Positions 8,141 through 16,594 of a stretch of DNA of 64,000 bases are shown here, one piece after another. The notes below the pieces were generated by a model, which saw only the letters and a program-made list of their open reading frames with translations, did no database searches and was not told the DNA's origin. The translations under genes and the position numbers were made by a program. The DNA is from Acidiferrum sp963764675. GTDB taxonomy: Bacteria > Acidobacteriota > Terriglobia > Acidiferrales > UBA7541. The stretch is taken from assembly GCA_963764675.1 (NCBI GenBank), contig CAVXTQ010000007.1, forward strand, positions 1,178,001 through 1,242,000, written 5' to 3'. The stretch's first letter is position 1, and each line of letters opens with the position of its first letter.

Positions 8141-8683
8141 ATGAGCAAAGACCGAAAAGCGCCTCCAGAATCGCCGCACCCGCCGACGGCTTCGCCGTCG
8201 GCGGACGACACGGCAGCCGCTCCGCGTCCGCCGCGAAACGGCATCTCTCGGCGCGAGTTTGCGCGCCGCGCGGCTATAGTCTCCGCCGTAGCCTCGTGGG
8301 CACCAGTAAATGCGGCGGCCTCTTCCCTACCCGGCGCGACGCAGGCGCAGCAGCCTCCGCCGCCGGCACCGAAGCTCGCGCCCGAGGGCCAGGCCGAGGT
8401 CGAGGCGCGCGTTCAGGCCATCTTGAGTCAATACGGCGAGCGTTTTTCCGACGAGCAAAAGACCGACATTCGCCGCCTTTGCATCGCCGTGCAGCCGCCG
8501 CTCGATCGATTGCGGGCGTACGCCCTCGAAAACGGCGACGGCCCGGCGCTGTATCTGAAGCCGCTCGTCGAGCGTGAAAAGAAGCCGCCGGCCCCGGCGA
8601 AACTGGCTTCGCCAACCGCAGCCTCGCCCGCCGCAAAATCGCCGGCGGCCGCCAAAGCTCCTGACGCGGCGAAGAAGCCTTAA
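8141..8683 (+). CDS. Tat-exported small protein preceding an amidase
   Basis: 180 residues. A twin-arginine signal is clear: SRREFARRAAIVSAVASWA at about residues 34-52, after an unusually long Pro/Ser/Asp-rich N-region. The mature part has one short helical core (EVEARVQAILSQYGERFSDE through RLRAYALENGDG) and ends in a long Lys/Ala/Pro repeat tail. It ends nine bases before the amidase start, so the two are very likely co-transcribed. The core could be a partner or chaperone for the amidase (inference from pairing). The amidase itself has no signal peptide, so the pair may not share a compartment. Confidence 0.7.
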   Translation: MSKDRKAPPESPHPPTASPSADDTAAAPRPPRNGISRREFARRAAIVSAVASWAPVNAAASSLPGATQAQQPPPPAPKLAPEGQAEVEARVQAILSQYGERFSDEQKTDIRRLCIAVQPPLDRLRAYALENGDGPALYLKPLVEREKKPPAPAKLASPTAASPAAKSPAAAKAPDAAKKP

Positions 8684-8692
8684 GGACACTCG

Positions 8693-10102
8693 ATGCCCGG
8701 CGAAGAGATCTACTATCTTTCTGTCACCGAACTGGCGAAACGCATCGAGACAAAAAAACTCTCGCCCGTCGAGCTGACGCAGGCCTATCTCGCGCGCGCT
8801 GAAAAATTCGGCCCGCGCCTCAACGCCTACGCGCGGCTGACTCCTGAGCTTGCGCTCGCGCAAGCTCAGGCGGCGGAAAAGGAAATTCATCGCGGCCATT
8901 ACCGCGGCCCGCTGCACGGAATGCCCTACGCTGCCAAGGATTTGCTCGCGGTGAAAGGCGTGCCGTGCACTTGGGGCGCAAAGCCCTACGCCAATCAAGT
9001 CTTCGACTACGATGCCACTGCGATCGACCACCTGAACCGCGCGGGCGCGGTGCTCCTAGGGAAAGCATCGATGATCGAACTCGCCGGCGGAATGAACTAT
9101 CGTTTCGCGTCAGCCTCCCTGCAAGGCGAAGCGAAAAACCCCTGGAACACCGCTTGCTGGACGTGCGGATCGTCTTCCGGCTCCGGCGCCATCGTGGCTG
9201 CGGGACTCGCGGCCTTCGCTATCGGCACGGAAACCTGGGGATCGATCGTCTGCCCCTCAGCATTCTGCGGCGTTAGCGGGCTTCGGCCGACGTACGGGCG
9301 CGTCAGCCGGTACGGCGCGATGGCGCTGGCGCCTTCGATGGACAAGATTGGACCGATGGCCCGCTCCGCCGAGGATTGTGCGCGCATCTTCGCGGTGCTC
9401 GCGGGGCACGATCCCAAGGATCGCAGCACCCTTCCCGTCGACAAAGCCGCTTTCACGTATTCACCCTCGATGGAGCTGAAAGCGCGTGCGCTGCGCGTTG
9501 GCTGGCTGACCAACGCATGGAAATCAATGGAACCGAGCGTGGCCAAGGCCTTGGATGCCGCCGAGAAGACGCTTCGCAAATATTTTCCGAGCGTGCGCCA
9601 CACTTCGCTGCCGCAAGGACCGTTCGAGGAAGCGGCCGCCTTCATCATGGGAATCGAAGGCGCGGCTTCCTTTCGCTCTCTGATTCGCTCCGGAAAAGTA
9701 AGTGAATTGGCCGACCCGCTCGGACAAATCAACGGTTACGTCAATGAGCAGCTTTCGGGCGCGGATTACATCCAGGCGCAGCGCGTTCGCGATATTTTGC
9801 AGAAAAAGATGGCGGACCTGTTCGATTCGTTCGATGTGCTGGCGACGGCGGCGCAGCCTGTTCCCGCCACTCCGCTTGACCTGAACCTGGAAACCGGGCT
9901 GGCCTTTCCCGATCCGCTTGGCGGCATCGGGAATTTGTGCGGGCTCCCCGCTTTGGCGGTTCCCTGCGGGTTCACGGACAAGCATCTTCCGGTGGGGCTA
10001 CAGTTCGTCGGCCGCGCGGGCGACGATTTCGCGGTGATTCAAGCGGCGCGGATGTTTCAGGCGCACACGGATTGGCATCACAAGCATCCGCGACTGGTGT
10101 AG
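8693..10102 (+). CDS. Amidase (amidase-signature family, GatA-like)
   Basis: A full-length 469-residue amidase-signature enzyme. The catalytic Lys is K82 in YAAKDLLAVKG. The Gly/Ser-rich loop is CGSSSGSGAIVAAG (about 158-171). The nucleophile region reads GTETWGSIVCPS, with S184 as predicted nucleophile; most family members have GTDTGGSIR, so Trp and Val replace Gly and Arg near the active site. C-terminal segments (GLPALAVPCGF, PVGLQFVG) match the fold. There are no gatB or gatC genes nearby, so it is not expected to be the tRNA amidotransferase subunit. Substrate unknown. It forms a pair with the Tat protein upstream. Confidence 0.88.
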   Translation: MPGEEIYYLSVTELAKRIETKKLSPVELTQAYLARAEKFGPRLNAYARLTPELALAQAQAAEKEIHRGHYRGPLHGMPYAAKDLLAVKGVPCTWGAKPYANQVFDYDATAIDHLNRAGAVLLGKASMIELAGGMNYRFASASLQGEAKNPWNTACWTCGSSSGSGAIVAAGLAAFAIGTETWGSIVCPSAFCGVSGLRPTYGRVSRYGAMALAPSMDKIGPMARSAEDCARIFAVLAGHDPKDRSTLPVDKAAFTYSPSMELKARALRVGWLTNAWKSMEPSVAKALDAAEKTLRKYFPSVRHTSLPQGPFEEAAAFIMGIEGAASFRSLIRSGKVSELADPLGQINGYVNEQLSGADYIQAQRVRDILQKKMADLFDSFDVLATAAQPVPATPLDLNLETGLAFPDPLGGIGNLCGLPALAVPCGFTDKHLPVGLQFVGRAGDDFAVIQAARMFQAHTDWHHKHPRLV

Positions 10103-10137
10103 AACGCCAGTGCGGAGAAGCCAGCGGTTGCGCTAGC

Positions 10138-10183
10138 GTTGAGATCCTTCAGCGATCCTTGTCGGATCGCTTCGGGATGACAC
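10138..10183. repeat. Dispersed repeat / hairpin between converging genes
   Basis: Contains AGCGATCC (10151-10158) and GGATCGCT (10164-10171), an 8-bp stem with loop TTGTC, flanked by GAGATCC and CGGGATGAC. It resembles a widely scattered bacterial intergenic repeat and the sequence at 30166 in the opposite orientation. It may also end transcription between the amidase and the sensor kinase. Confidence 0.45.
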
Positions 10184-10205
10184 GGTGCTGGTTGGGTCGG
10201 AGAAA

Positions 10206-12614
10206 CTAGTTGCCACGGGGAACGCCGAGGACTTCGCGGACGGCGCGCAGGATCGCGTTGCGACTGAACGGCTTGGTCAAGAGTCGCGCGTGCAGGGCCG
10301 ACTGCGCCGATTCCGTGGCGGCGTGCTCGCTGTAGCCCGACATATAGATGACCGCAAGCTGCCCTCGCTGCTGTTGCAGGCGGGCGGCAAGTTGTTGGCC
10401 GGTCATGCCGGGCATCACCAGGTCGGTGACTAAGAGATCGATACTGCCGGAGTGTTGCGCCGCGATTTGAAGCGCGTCCTTGCCGTTGCTTGCTTCGATC
10501 ACTTTGTATCCGCCAGACTCGAGAAATTCGCGCGCGAGTTCGCGAACATCTTGCTCGTCTTCGGCGAGCAAAACAGTTTCCGTCCCGCGCGGCGCTTCGG
10601 CGAGAGGCAGCGGCGTGCCGCCTTTTTCGACCGCTTGATCGACGCGTGGCAAATAAATTTTGAACGAAGTTCCCTTGCCTACTTCGCTGTAAACCCAGAT
10701 GAAGCCGCCGCTCTGCTTGACCACGCCGTAGACGGTCGAAAGTCCGAGGCCGGTGCCTTTGCCTTGCTCCTTGGTGGTGAAAAATGGTTCGAAAATGCGC
10801 GCCTGTGTTTCCTGGTCCATTCCGACGCCGGTGTCGCTGACGGCCAAAAGAACGTAGCGGCCCGGCTCCACAATCGGCCGCGCGTTGCTGTAGTTGCGAT
10901 CCAGCTCGGCGTTTGCGGTTTCGATGACGAGGCGGCCGCCATCCGGCATCGCATCGCGCGCGTTCACGGCCAGATTCATGATGATCTGCTCCATCTGGCT
11001 GGCGTCGGCGCGGACAGCGCCAAGGCTGGGAGCGGTTCGAAGGACGAGCTCGATGTCTTCGCCAATCAAGCGAGGAATCAGGCGGCCCATGTCCTCGACC
11101 ACTTCGTTGATGTTCATTACGCGCGGTTGCAACACCTGCATGCGGCTAAAGGCCAGGAGCTGGCGCGTAAGCGTGGCGGCACGATCCGCGGCGCGATCGA
11201 TTTGCTCGATCTTGCGCGTGACATGATCCGCGGGCGGCAGAGCATTGATCAAGAGTTCGGTGTGCCCCTTTATGACCATCAGAAGATTGTTGAAGTCATG
11301 CGCGACGCCACCGGCGAGGCGCCCGACCGCTTCCATTTTTTGCGCTTGGCGAAGCTGCTCCTCGAGTTGATGTCGCTCACCGATGTCCTGCGCGACCACC
11401 AGGTGGACGGCGCGACCGGCATATTCCAACTGGTGCGCGATGATTTCGGTGTCGACGACCTTCGCGTCTTTGCAGACGTGCTTCCAGCGCGCCTGGTATT
11501 GCCGCTCGGTTTTGTGTTTGCGAAGGTGCTCGAGGAAATTGGCGCGGGCGTCCTCGGGACGAATGTCGAGGACCGTCATGGTTTCGAACTCTTCGCGCGA
11601 ATACCCGTATTGGCGCACGGCCGCGTCATTCACCTGCAGGAAGCGCAACGTTTCGCTGTCGAAGACCCAGGTAGGAAGCGGGTTGTGGGCGAAAAGCAGG
11701 CGGAACATCGATTCGCTCTTGAGGAGCGCGTCTTCCGAGCGGCGGCGATCGATGGCAAGCGCGATGTGGCCGCCGACGGAGTCGAGAAACTCCAAATCCC
11801 GCATGTCGTAAGCGTTTTCATTCTGGTAATGCTGCACGACAAGAACGCCGATCGTGGCCGTTGGGGTTTTGAGGGGAACGCCAAGCCATGCAGGACACGG
11901 CGAGCCGACAAGCTCGACTTCGCCCTGCGCTGCGAGGCGATCAAATTCCGATTGCGGAATGAGCATGGCGCGTCCGCTTCGAAACACGAGGTCCGAGCAG
12001 GTGCGACCTAGATTCTGTGGAGCCGGCGGCGGGTCAAACTGGTCGGCATGAAAAGGAAAGTGAAAGGCACCGGTTTCCGAATCGTGCAGTGCGACGAAGC
12101 AGTTCTCGGCATACAAAACCTTTTTCAGGGCCTGATGGATGCCGGCAAGCAATTGATCGAGGTTGGCCGATTGATTGAGCGCGTGGACGACGTCGGAGAT
12201 GACTTGACGCTCGGCCTCCATGCGGTGCAATTCGCTGATGTCGAGGAAGCTGACGACGATCGCTTCCGCTCCGGGGTCGTGCAAATGATTGTGGGCAATC
12301 GCTTCGAACCAGCGCCATGAACCGTCTTTGCCTTGCAGGCGGCAGCGTGTCTTTACCGATGAGCCCATCGAAGCGCTGAGATCTTGAAATTGGCGGCGCG
12401 CCGCGGCCGCTTCGGCGGGATGAAACAGACCGTAAATCGATGTGCCGGTAAGTTGGTCGGCAGAGTAGCCGAGAACGTGGTTGAAACGTTCGTTGGCGTA
12501 GAAGATGGAGCCGTCCGCACCGAGGAGCGCGAGGAGCTCTCGCGTAGAGTTCAGCAACGTGGAGAGTTGCTCGAGGCCCGGACCGATCGCCTGTTCTGAG
12601 AATCGCTGTGACAT
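10206..12614 (-). CDS. Hybrid histidine kinase: PAS-GAF-PAS-HisKA-HATPase-receiver
   Basis: 802 residues, no membrane segment, so cytoplasmic. Order: PAS (about 18-135, LGADGSIFYANERFNHVLGY), GAF (about 140-290, ending GVLVVQHYQNENAYDMRDLE), PAS (about 300-415, LPTWVFDSETLRFLQVNDAA), phospho-acceptor domain with His in GGVAHDFNNLLMVIKGH, ATPase with N-box and G-boxes (NLAVNARDAM, DTGVGMD, GKGTGLGLSTVYG), and a C-terminal receiver (LLAEDEQDVRE, LLVTDLVMPGMTG, LTKPFS). The HDFNN form of the H-box is typical of kinases that pass phosphate to their own receiver. No DNA-binding regulator adjoins it, so its target is unknown. Confidence 0.92.
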   Translation of the reverse strand: MSQRFSEQAIGPGLEQLSTLLNSTRELLALLGADGSIFYANERFNHVLGYSADQLTGTSIYGLFHPAEAAAARRQFQDLSASMGSSVKTRCRLQGKDGSWRWFEAIAHNHLHDPGAEAIVVSFLDISELHRMEAERQVISDVVHALNQSANLDQLLAGIHQALKKVLYAENCFVALHDSETGAFHFPFHADQFDPPPAPQNLGRTCSDLVFRSGRAMLIPQSEFDRLAAQGEVELVGSPCPAWLGVPLKTPTATIGVLVVQHYQNENAYDMRDLEFLDSVGGHIALAIDRRRSEDALLKSESMFRLLFAHNPLPTWVFDSETLRFLQVNDAAVRQYGYSREEFETMTVLDIRPEDARANFLEHLRKHKTERQYQARWKHVCKDAKVVDTEIIAHQLEYAGRAVHLVVAQDIGERHQLEEQLRQAQKMEAVGRLAGGVAHDFNNLLMVIKGHTELLINALPPADHVTRKIEQIDRAADRAATLTRQLLAFSRMQVLQPRVMNINEVVEDMGRLIPRLIGEDIELVLRTAPSLGAVRADASQMEQIIMNLAVNARDAMPDGGRLVIETANAELDRNYSNARPIVEPGRYVLLAVSDTGVGMDQETQARIFEPFFTTKEQGKGTGLGLSTVYGVVKQSGGFIWVYSEVGKGTSFKIYLPRVDQAVEKGGTPLPLAEAPRGTETVLLAEDEQDVRELAREFLESGGYKVIEASNGKDALQIAAQHSGSIDLLVTDLVMPGMTGQQLAARLQQQRGQLAVIYMSGYSEHAATESAQSALHARLLTKPFSRNAILRAVREVLGVPRGN

Positions 12615-12948
12615 GTGTCGCTGCGTGCGAAACCAGCCTGCGAGAACGAACAGCGCGGGCGGTTGTGAAACCGGCAGCCTCCGCTGGAAATTCGGGTTCT
12701 ACAACGACCTCATCGAACGGGCCGAGGAAAGCGTGAGGTTTTAGGATAAGTTAAATCGGTTGAATGGGAAGGCCGCTCGAACAGGTGTGCAGCGAAAACA
12801 TGACTGTACCAAAGGACAGGTGGCGGGGATTGGGAGCGCGACTTCGCGACCGGCTGGCCGGCGTGCTACGCTCCCGCACGCCACATGGATATCGTATTCA
12901 CTGACGACTGAATTTCTGCTTAGGAAACCCTGAGGAGGTGATTTCGCC

Positions 12949-13536
12949 ATGCATGACATTTGGAAGGATATGTTCGTTATGGGCTTGCCCATTCTGGAAA
13001 AAATCCTTCGACCCATTATCGTGTATGCGTTTCTGATCGTGGGCCTACGGCTGTCGGGCAAGCGCGAGCTGGTGCAGATGAACCCATTCGATCTGGTGGT
13101 TCTGCTGACGCTTTCGAATACGGTGCAGAACGCCATCATCGGGGATGACAACAGCGTGAGCGGAGGCATCATCGGGGCGACCTCGCTGCTGGTGGTCAAC
13201 TACCTGGTGGTGCGCTTTCTCTATGACCATCGGAAGCTGGACCGTTTGGTGGAAGGCGAGGCCGACGTATTGATCGAGAGCGGCTCCGTCCGGACGGAGC
13301 GCCTGAAGCACGAGCTGATCACGATGGAACAGCTCTCGGCGGCAGCACGGAAGCAAGGCTTCGAATCGCTGGCGGAGGTGCAACAGTGCATTTTGGAGGC
13401 GGGAGGAACGCTCACGTTTGTCGGGAAGAAACCGGGGACGGATGATATGCGGCATCAGGAGCTGTTGAAGCACTTGGGAACGTTGCGGGAAGAGTTGGCT
13501 CAGTTGCGCGGCGGGCGGCCGCCGGCGACGGCCTAG
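12949..13536 (+). CDS. DUF421 (YetF/YcaP-type) membrane protein
   Basis: 195 residues: about three N-terminal membrane segments (ILEKILRPIIVYAFLIVGL, VLLTLSNTVQNAII, IIGATSLLVVNYLVV) followed by a soluble C-terminal domain. Signature segments of DUF421 are GKRELVQMNPFDLVVLLTLS, VEGEADVLIESG and QGFESLAEVQQCILEAGGTL. Bacillus members affect germination; the molecular function in most bacteria is unknown. An almost perfect Shine-Dalgarno (AGGAGGTGAT, from 12933) precedes the ATG, one of the strongest in the window. Single gene. Confidence 0.88.
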   Translation: MHDIWKDMFVMGLPILEKILRPIIVYAFLIVGLRLSGKRELVQMNPFDLVVLLTLSNTVQNAIIGDDNSVSGGIIGATSLLVVNYLVVRFLYDHRKLDRLVEGEADVLIESGSVRTERLKHELITMEQLSAAARKQGFESLAEVQQCILEAGGTLTFVGKKPGTDDMRHQELLKHLGTLREELAQLRGGRPPATA

Positions 13537-13637
13537 GGTTGGCTGAGCGAAGCATTTGCTTTGGGGACTCACGACCGAACGAACAATGACGGAGCCTCGA
13601 AGTTGGCGGAGCGGCTTTCCTGAGTTAAGTCTAAACC

Positions 13638-13661
13638 CCGCCCTCTGAAGAGGGCGGCTAC
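13638..13661. repeat. REP-like palindrome with CTAC tail
   Basis: CCGCCCTCT (13638-13646) and AGAGGGCGG (13649-13657) form a perfect 9-bp stem around GA, followed by CTAC (13658-13661), the reverse of GTAG. First of two elements in the same orientation. Confidence 0.6.
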
Positions 13662-13670
13662 AGGCCGGAA

Positions 13671-13696
13671 CGCCGGGCTGAAAGCCCGGCGCCTAC
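13671..13696. repeat. REP-like palindrome with CTAC tail
   Basis: CGCCGGGCT (13671-13679) and AGCCCGGCG (13683-13691) pair perfectly over 9 bp, loop GAA, with CTAC at 13693-13696. It lies nine bases after the previous element, same orientation, different stem sequence. Confidence 0.6.
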
Positions 13697-13735
13697 ATAG
13701 AACCTTTGCGACCTACTGCAACGGAGAGAGGCTCG

Positions 13736-14509
13736 ATGAAAACGTTGGAAGGGAAAGTGGCGATTGTGACGGGCGGGAGTTCGGGACTGGGGGCGGCGGC
13801 GGCGCTGCAGTTTGCGCGTGAAGGCGCGAAGGTGGTGATTGCCGCTCGCCGAAAGGAGCAGGGCGAGGCGGTGGTGCGCCAGATTGAGGCGCTCGGCAGC
13901 GAAGGGTTGTTCATCCACACAGACGTGGGCAGACGTACGGATATTGAAGGGCTGATAGACGGAACGCTCGCTCGATTCGGAAGGCTGGATGTTGCGTTCA
14001 ACAATGCTGGGATCACCGGCCCGGTGAACGTGCCAGTGGCGGAGATTGAGGAGCAAGGGTGGGATGAGGTGATGAACGTCAATTTAAAGGCGGTGTGGAT
14101 GTGCATGAAGTACGAGATCCCGGCAATGCTGAGGCAACGCAAGGGCGCGATTGTGAACAACTCTTCGATTTACGGATTCAAACCCAGCGATGCAGGCGGC
14201 GCGGCGTACTGCACGAGCAAGTTCGGGGTGATTGGTCTTTCAAAGACAGCAGCGATTGACTATGGGCAGCAAGGCATTCGCGTGAACGTGGTCAGCCCAG
14301 GCTTTGCACACTCGGAGATGGTGGACCCGTTTGTCGACAGCGCTCCCGAGCTGATCAAAGCGCTGGTCAGCCGGCACTCGGCGATGAACCGGCTTGGCGA
14401 GAGCGAAGAGATTGCCGAGGTGGTGACGTGGTTGTGTTCGGATGCCGCGAGGTTTGTGAATGGAGCGGTGGTGCCGGTGGACGGCGGGGACGCAACGAGA
14501 TTGTATTGA
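13736..14509 (+). CDS. Short-chain dehydrogenase/reductase (classical SDR)
   Basis: 257 residues. The cofactor motif TGGSSGLGAAAALQFA is at about residue 12, with Ala-Arg-Arg at the end of strand two (IAARRKE) favouring NADP(H). The NNAG motif is present (FNNAGITGP), as are the catalytic Ser (NNSSIYG) and YxxxK (AYCTSKFG), and the C-terminus ends GAVVPVDGGDATRLY. The ATG at 13736 is set by GGAGAG ten bases upstream; an earlier in-frame codon would add ten residues before the fold. Substrate cannot be predicted. No operon partner: two REP-like elements precede it and one follows. Confidence 0.88.
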   Translation: MKTLEGKVAIVTGGSSGLGAAAALQFAREGAKVVIAARRKEQGEAVVRQIEALGSEGLFIHTDVGRRTDIEGLIDGTLARFGRLDVAFNNAGITGPVNVPVAEIEEQGWDEVMNVNLKAVWMCMKYEIPAMLRQRKGAIVNNSSIYGFKPSDAGGAAYCTSKFGVIGLSKTAAIDYGQQGIRVNVVSPGFAHSEMVDPFVDSAPELIKALVSRHSAMNRLGESEEIAEVVTWLCSDAARFVNGAVVPVDGGDATRLY

Positions 14510-14586
14510 GCGATGGTTTCGGTCGGCGCTGGGAATTCGATTGGGCAAAGGCCCTTCGTCGCCGGCAACGCGTTTGTGTTGACGCC

Positions 14587-14607
14587 GGGAGGGCAAGCCC
14601 CCCCTAC
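14587..14607. repeat. REP-like palindrome with CTAC tail (imperfect)
   Basis: GGGAGGGC (14587-14594), loop AA, then GCCCCCCC (14597-14604) with one mismatch, overlapping CTAC at 14604-14607. It lies between two converging genes. Confidence 0.5.
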
Positions 14608-14625
14608 AAAGGGATCGGCGCTGCG

Positions 14626-15174
14626 TTAGTGGAGGAGGAAGCCGGTGACGGCGGTGACGACGCCCGCAGAGCCGAAGAGGATGCCGGTTACCCAGAAGAA
14701 GCGGCGCTTGGTCAAGAGGGTGATGGAGCAGATGACCAGGCCGACTTCGAGGAGGACTTCGCCGCCGTCAAAACGGTCGGCGCGACGGCTGACGAGATCC
14801 CGCTCGCCTTCGAATTCTTTGGCTTTGTCGCTGATGTCGTCCTTGTCGGTGTCGTAGCGCTCAACCTCTTTGACATATCTTTCGTGAACAGCCGCGGTTT
14901 TTTCTTTGTCTTGCGGGGCGAGCGCGCCGAGCATGTCCGCGACGGCCTGCATTTCGTGCAGACGAATATTCTTAGCTTGATAGAAAGCCCACTGATCGGT
15001 GGCCTTGGCCTGGAGAAGTAGCTCCTCGGTGTGCGCGCGGTGGCCAAGTAGCGTGACCATGGCGCCAACCACGGCGAGGATGGCCATAGTCACCGAGACT
15101 GGAATCGTGAGCGGGTGATGGTCGTGCTCTTCGTGTTCGGGCAGTTCGATATCTTCGGGCATGGGCCTGGGCAT
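14626..15174 (-). CDS. DUF4337 family membrane protein
   Basis: 182 residues. One N-terminal transmembrane helix follows an acidic/His-rich start (MPEDIELPEHEEHDHHPL): SVTMAILAVVGAMVTLLGH. A central helical region contains DQWAFYQAKNIRLHEM, the conserved core of DUF4337, and two more hydrophobic helices close the protein (VLLEVGLVICSITLL, FWVTGILFGSAGVVTAVTG). Function unknown. It lies eleven bases upstream of hemL in the direction of transcription, on the same strand, but this is the last gene of the heme run only if transcription continues; here DUF4337 is downstream of hemL. Confidence 0.85.
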   Translation of the reverse strand: MPRPMPEDIELPEHEEHDHHPLTIPVSVTMAILAVVGAMVTLLGHRAHTEELLLQAKATDQWAFYQAKNIRLHEMQAVADMLGALAPQDKEKTAAVHERYVKEVERYDTDKDDISDKAKEFEGERDLVSRRADRFDGGEVLLEVGLVICSITLLTKRRFFWVTGILFGSAGVVTAVTGFLLH

Positions 15175-15185
15175 CCTTTCTAGGA

Positions 15186-16514
15186 TCAGGTATTGGTGTC
15201 GGCGGCGATGGCTTCGAGCGATTCCGAGGCAGCGGCTACCGTGCGATCGATGTCTTCCGGCGTGTGCGCGGTAGAAACGAAAGCGGCTTCGAACTGCGAC
15301 GGAGCGAGGAAAATGCCGCGGTCGAGCATTTCTCGAAAGAATCGCGCGTAGAGCTTAGTTTCGGAACGCTTCGCGCCGACGTAGTCTTGAACGGGTTCAG
15401 CGGCGAAAAAGAGAGTGCTCAGCGAGCCAGTGGAATTGACCTGCCCTGAAATTTTGGTGGCGACGAGGGCCTGGCGCAGACCGCTGGCGAGGCGGTCGGC
15501 CTGAAGGGCGATGGCGTGATACAGCGCGGGCGCGGTCAATTGTTTGAGCGTGGCGATTCCGGCGCGCATCGCGAGGGGATTGCCGGCGAGCGTTCCCGCT
15601 TGATAGACCGGGCCGAGCGGTGCGACGTGGTTCATCAGTTCGGCGCGGCCGCCGTACGCGGCGACGGGCAGGCCTCCTCCGATGATTTTGCCCAAGGTGG
15701 TGAGATCGGCTTCGATGCCGAGAAATTGTTGCACCGCGCCATTGTGGATGCGAAAGCCGGTGATCACTTCATCGACGATGAGCAGGACGCCATGTTTGCG
15801 GGTGATTTCGCGCAGGCCGGTGAGGAAACCAGGCTCGGGCAGGACGACTCCCATGTTGGCAGCGATGGGCTCGACGATGACAGCGGCAATCTCGTTTTTG
15901 TGCTCGGCGAATACGTGTTCGACGGCGTTGAGGTCGTTGTAGGGAACGTTTACGGTGAGCTGGGCGAGTGCTTGGGGAACGCCGGGAGTCTCGGAGATGC
16001 CTAGCGTGGCGAGGCCGGAGCCGGCTTCGGAGAGAAAACTGTCGGCGTGGCCGTGGTAGCAGCCGCGGAATTTCACGATGTAGTCGCGCTTGGTGACGCC
16101 GCGGGCCAGGCGCGCGGCGCTCATGGTGGCTTCGGTGCCGCTGGAGACGAAACGAATTTTCTCGAGGAACGGAATGGCGCGGTTGATGAGTGTGGCAAGC
16201 TCGACTTCTAGCTCGGTGGTGACGCCAAAGCTGGTGCCGCGCTGGGCCTGCTCAATGATTGCGGAGGTGACTGCGGGATTTGCGTGACCGAGAAGCATTG
16301 CGCCCCACGAACAGACGTAGTCGAGAAGTTTGTTGCCGTCGGCGTCGTAGAGGTATTGGCCTTCGCCGCGCTCGATGATCAGCGGCTCGCAGCCGACCGA
16401 ACGAAAGGCGCGGACGGGGCTGTTGACGCCGCCGACGAGGAGTTTTTCGGCGCGCTCGAAGATTTGGCGGGAGCGGCGGCGGTCGCGCTTCATTTTGGTT
16501 TGCGATGCACTCAT
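15186..16514 (-). CDS. hemL: Glutamate-1-semialdehyde 2,1-aminomutase
   Basis: Converts glutamate-1-semialdehyde to 5-aminolevulinate, second step of the C5 heme pathway; PLP-dependent, cytoplasmic. Family segments: RAEKLLVGGVNSPVRAFRSV, GAMLLGHANPAV, SSGTEATMSAARLARG, KFRGCYHGHADS, LIVDEVITGFR, and the PLP lysine K276 in TLGKIIGGGLPVAAYGG. The length (442 residues) is normal. ATG at 16514 is preferred to a TTG five codons upstream; neither has a clear Shine-Dalgarno. It is the last heme gene of the minus-strand run, 80 bases after hemB, with hemA, hemC and hemD in the same direction. Confidence 0.95.
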   Translation of the reverse strand: MSASQTKMKRDRRRSRQIFERAEKLLVGGVNSPVRAFRSVGCEPLIIERGEGQYLYDADGNKLLDYVCSWGAMLLGHANPAVTSAIIEQAQRGTSFGVTTELEVELATLINRAIPFLEKIRFVSSGTEATMSAARLARGVTKRDYIVKFRGCYHGHADSFLSEAGSGLATLGISETPGVPQALAQLTVNVPYNDLNAVEHVFAEHKNEIAAVIVEPIAANMGVVLPEPGFLTGLREITRKHGVLLIVDEVITGFRIHNGAVQQFLGIEADLTTLGKIIGGGLPVAAYGGRAELMNHVAPLGPVYQAGTLAGNPLAMRAGIATLKQLTAPALYHAIALQADRLASGLRQALVATKISGQVNSTGSLSTLFFAAEPVQDYVGAKRSETKLYARFFREMLDRGIFLAPSQFEAAFVSTAHTPEDIDRTVAAASESLEAIAADTNT

Positions 16515-16594
16515 GCGCTTGCGTCTCAACGGGATAGGAAAGCCGCCTCAGGTGCTAAGGCCCAAGCTCCTTGTTCACTGTGCCATCTAAATTA

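Noticed and set aside
10452..12011. A 519-codon open frame on plus opposite the hybrid histidine kinase
   Set aside because: GC-rich codon bias creates long antisense frames; the minus frame has six recognisable domains, the plus frame none. The same applies to long antisense frames in the hem, ilv and kdp genes.
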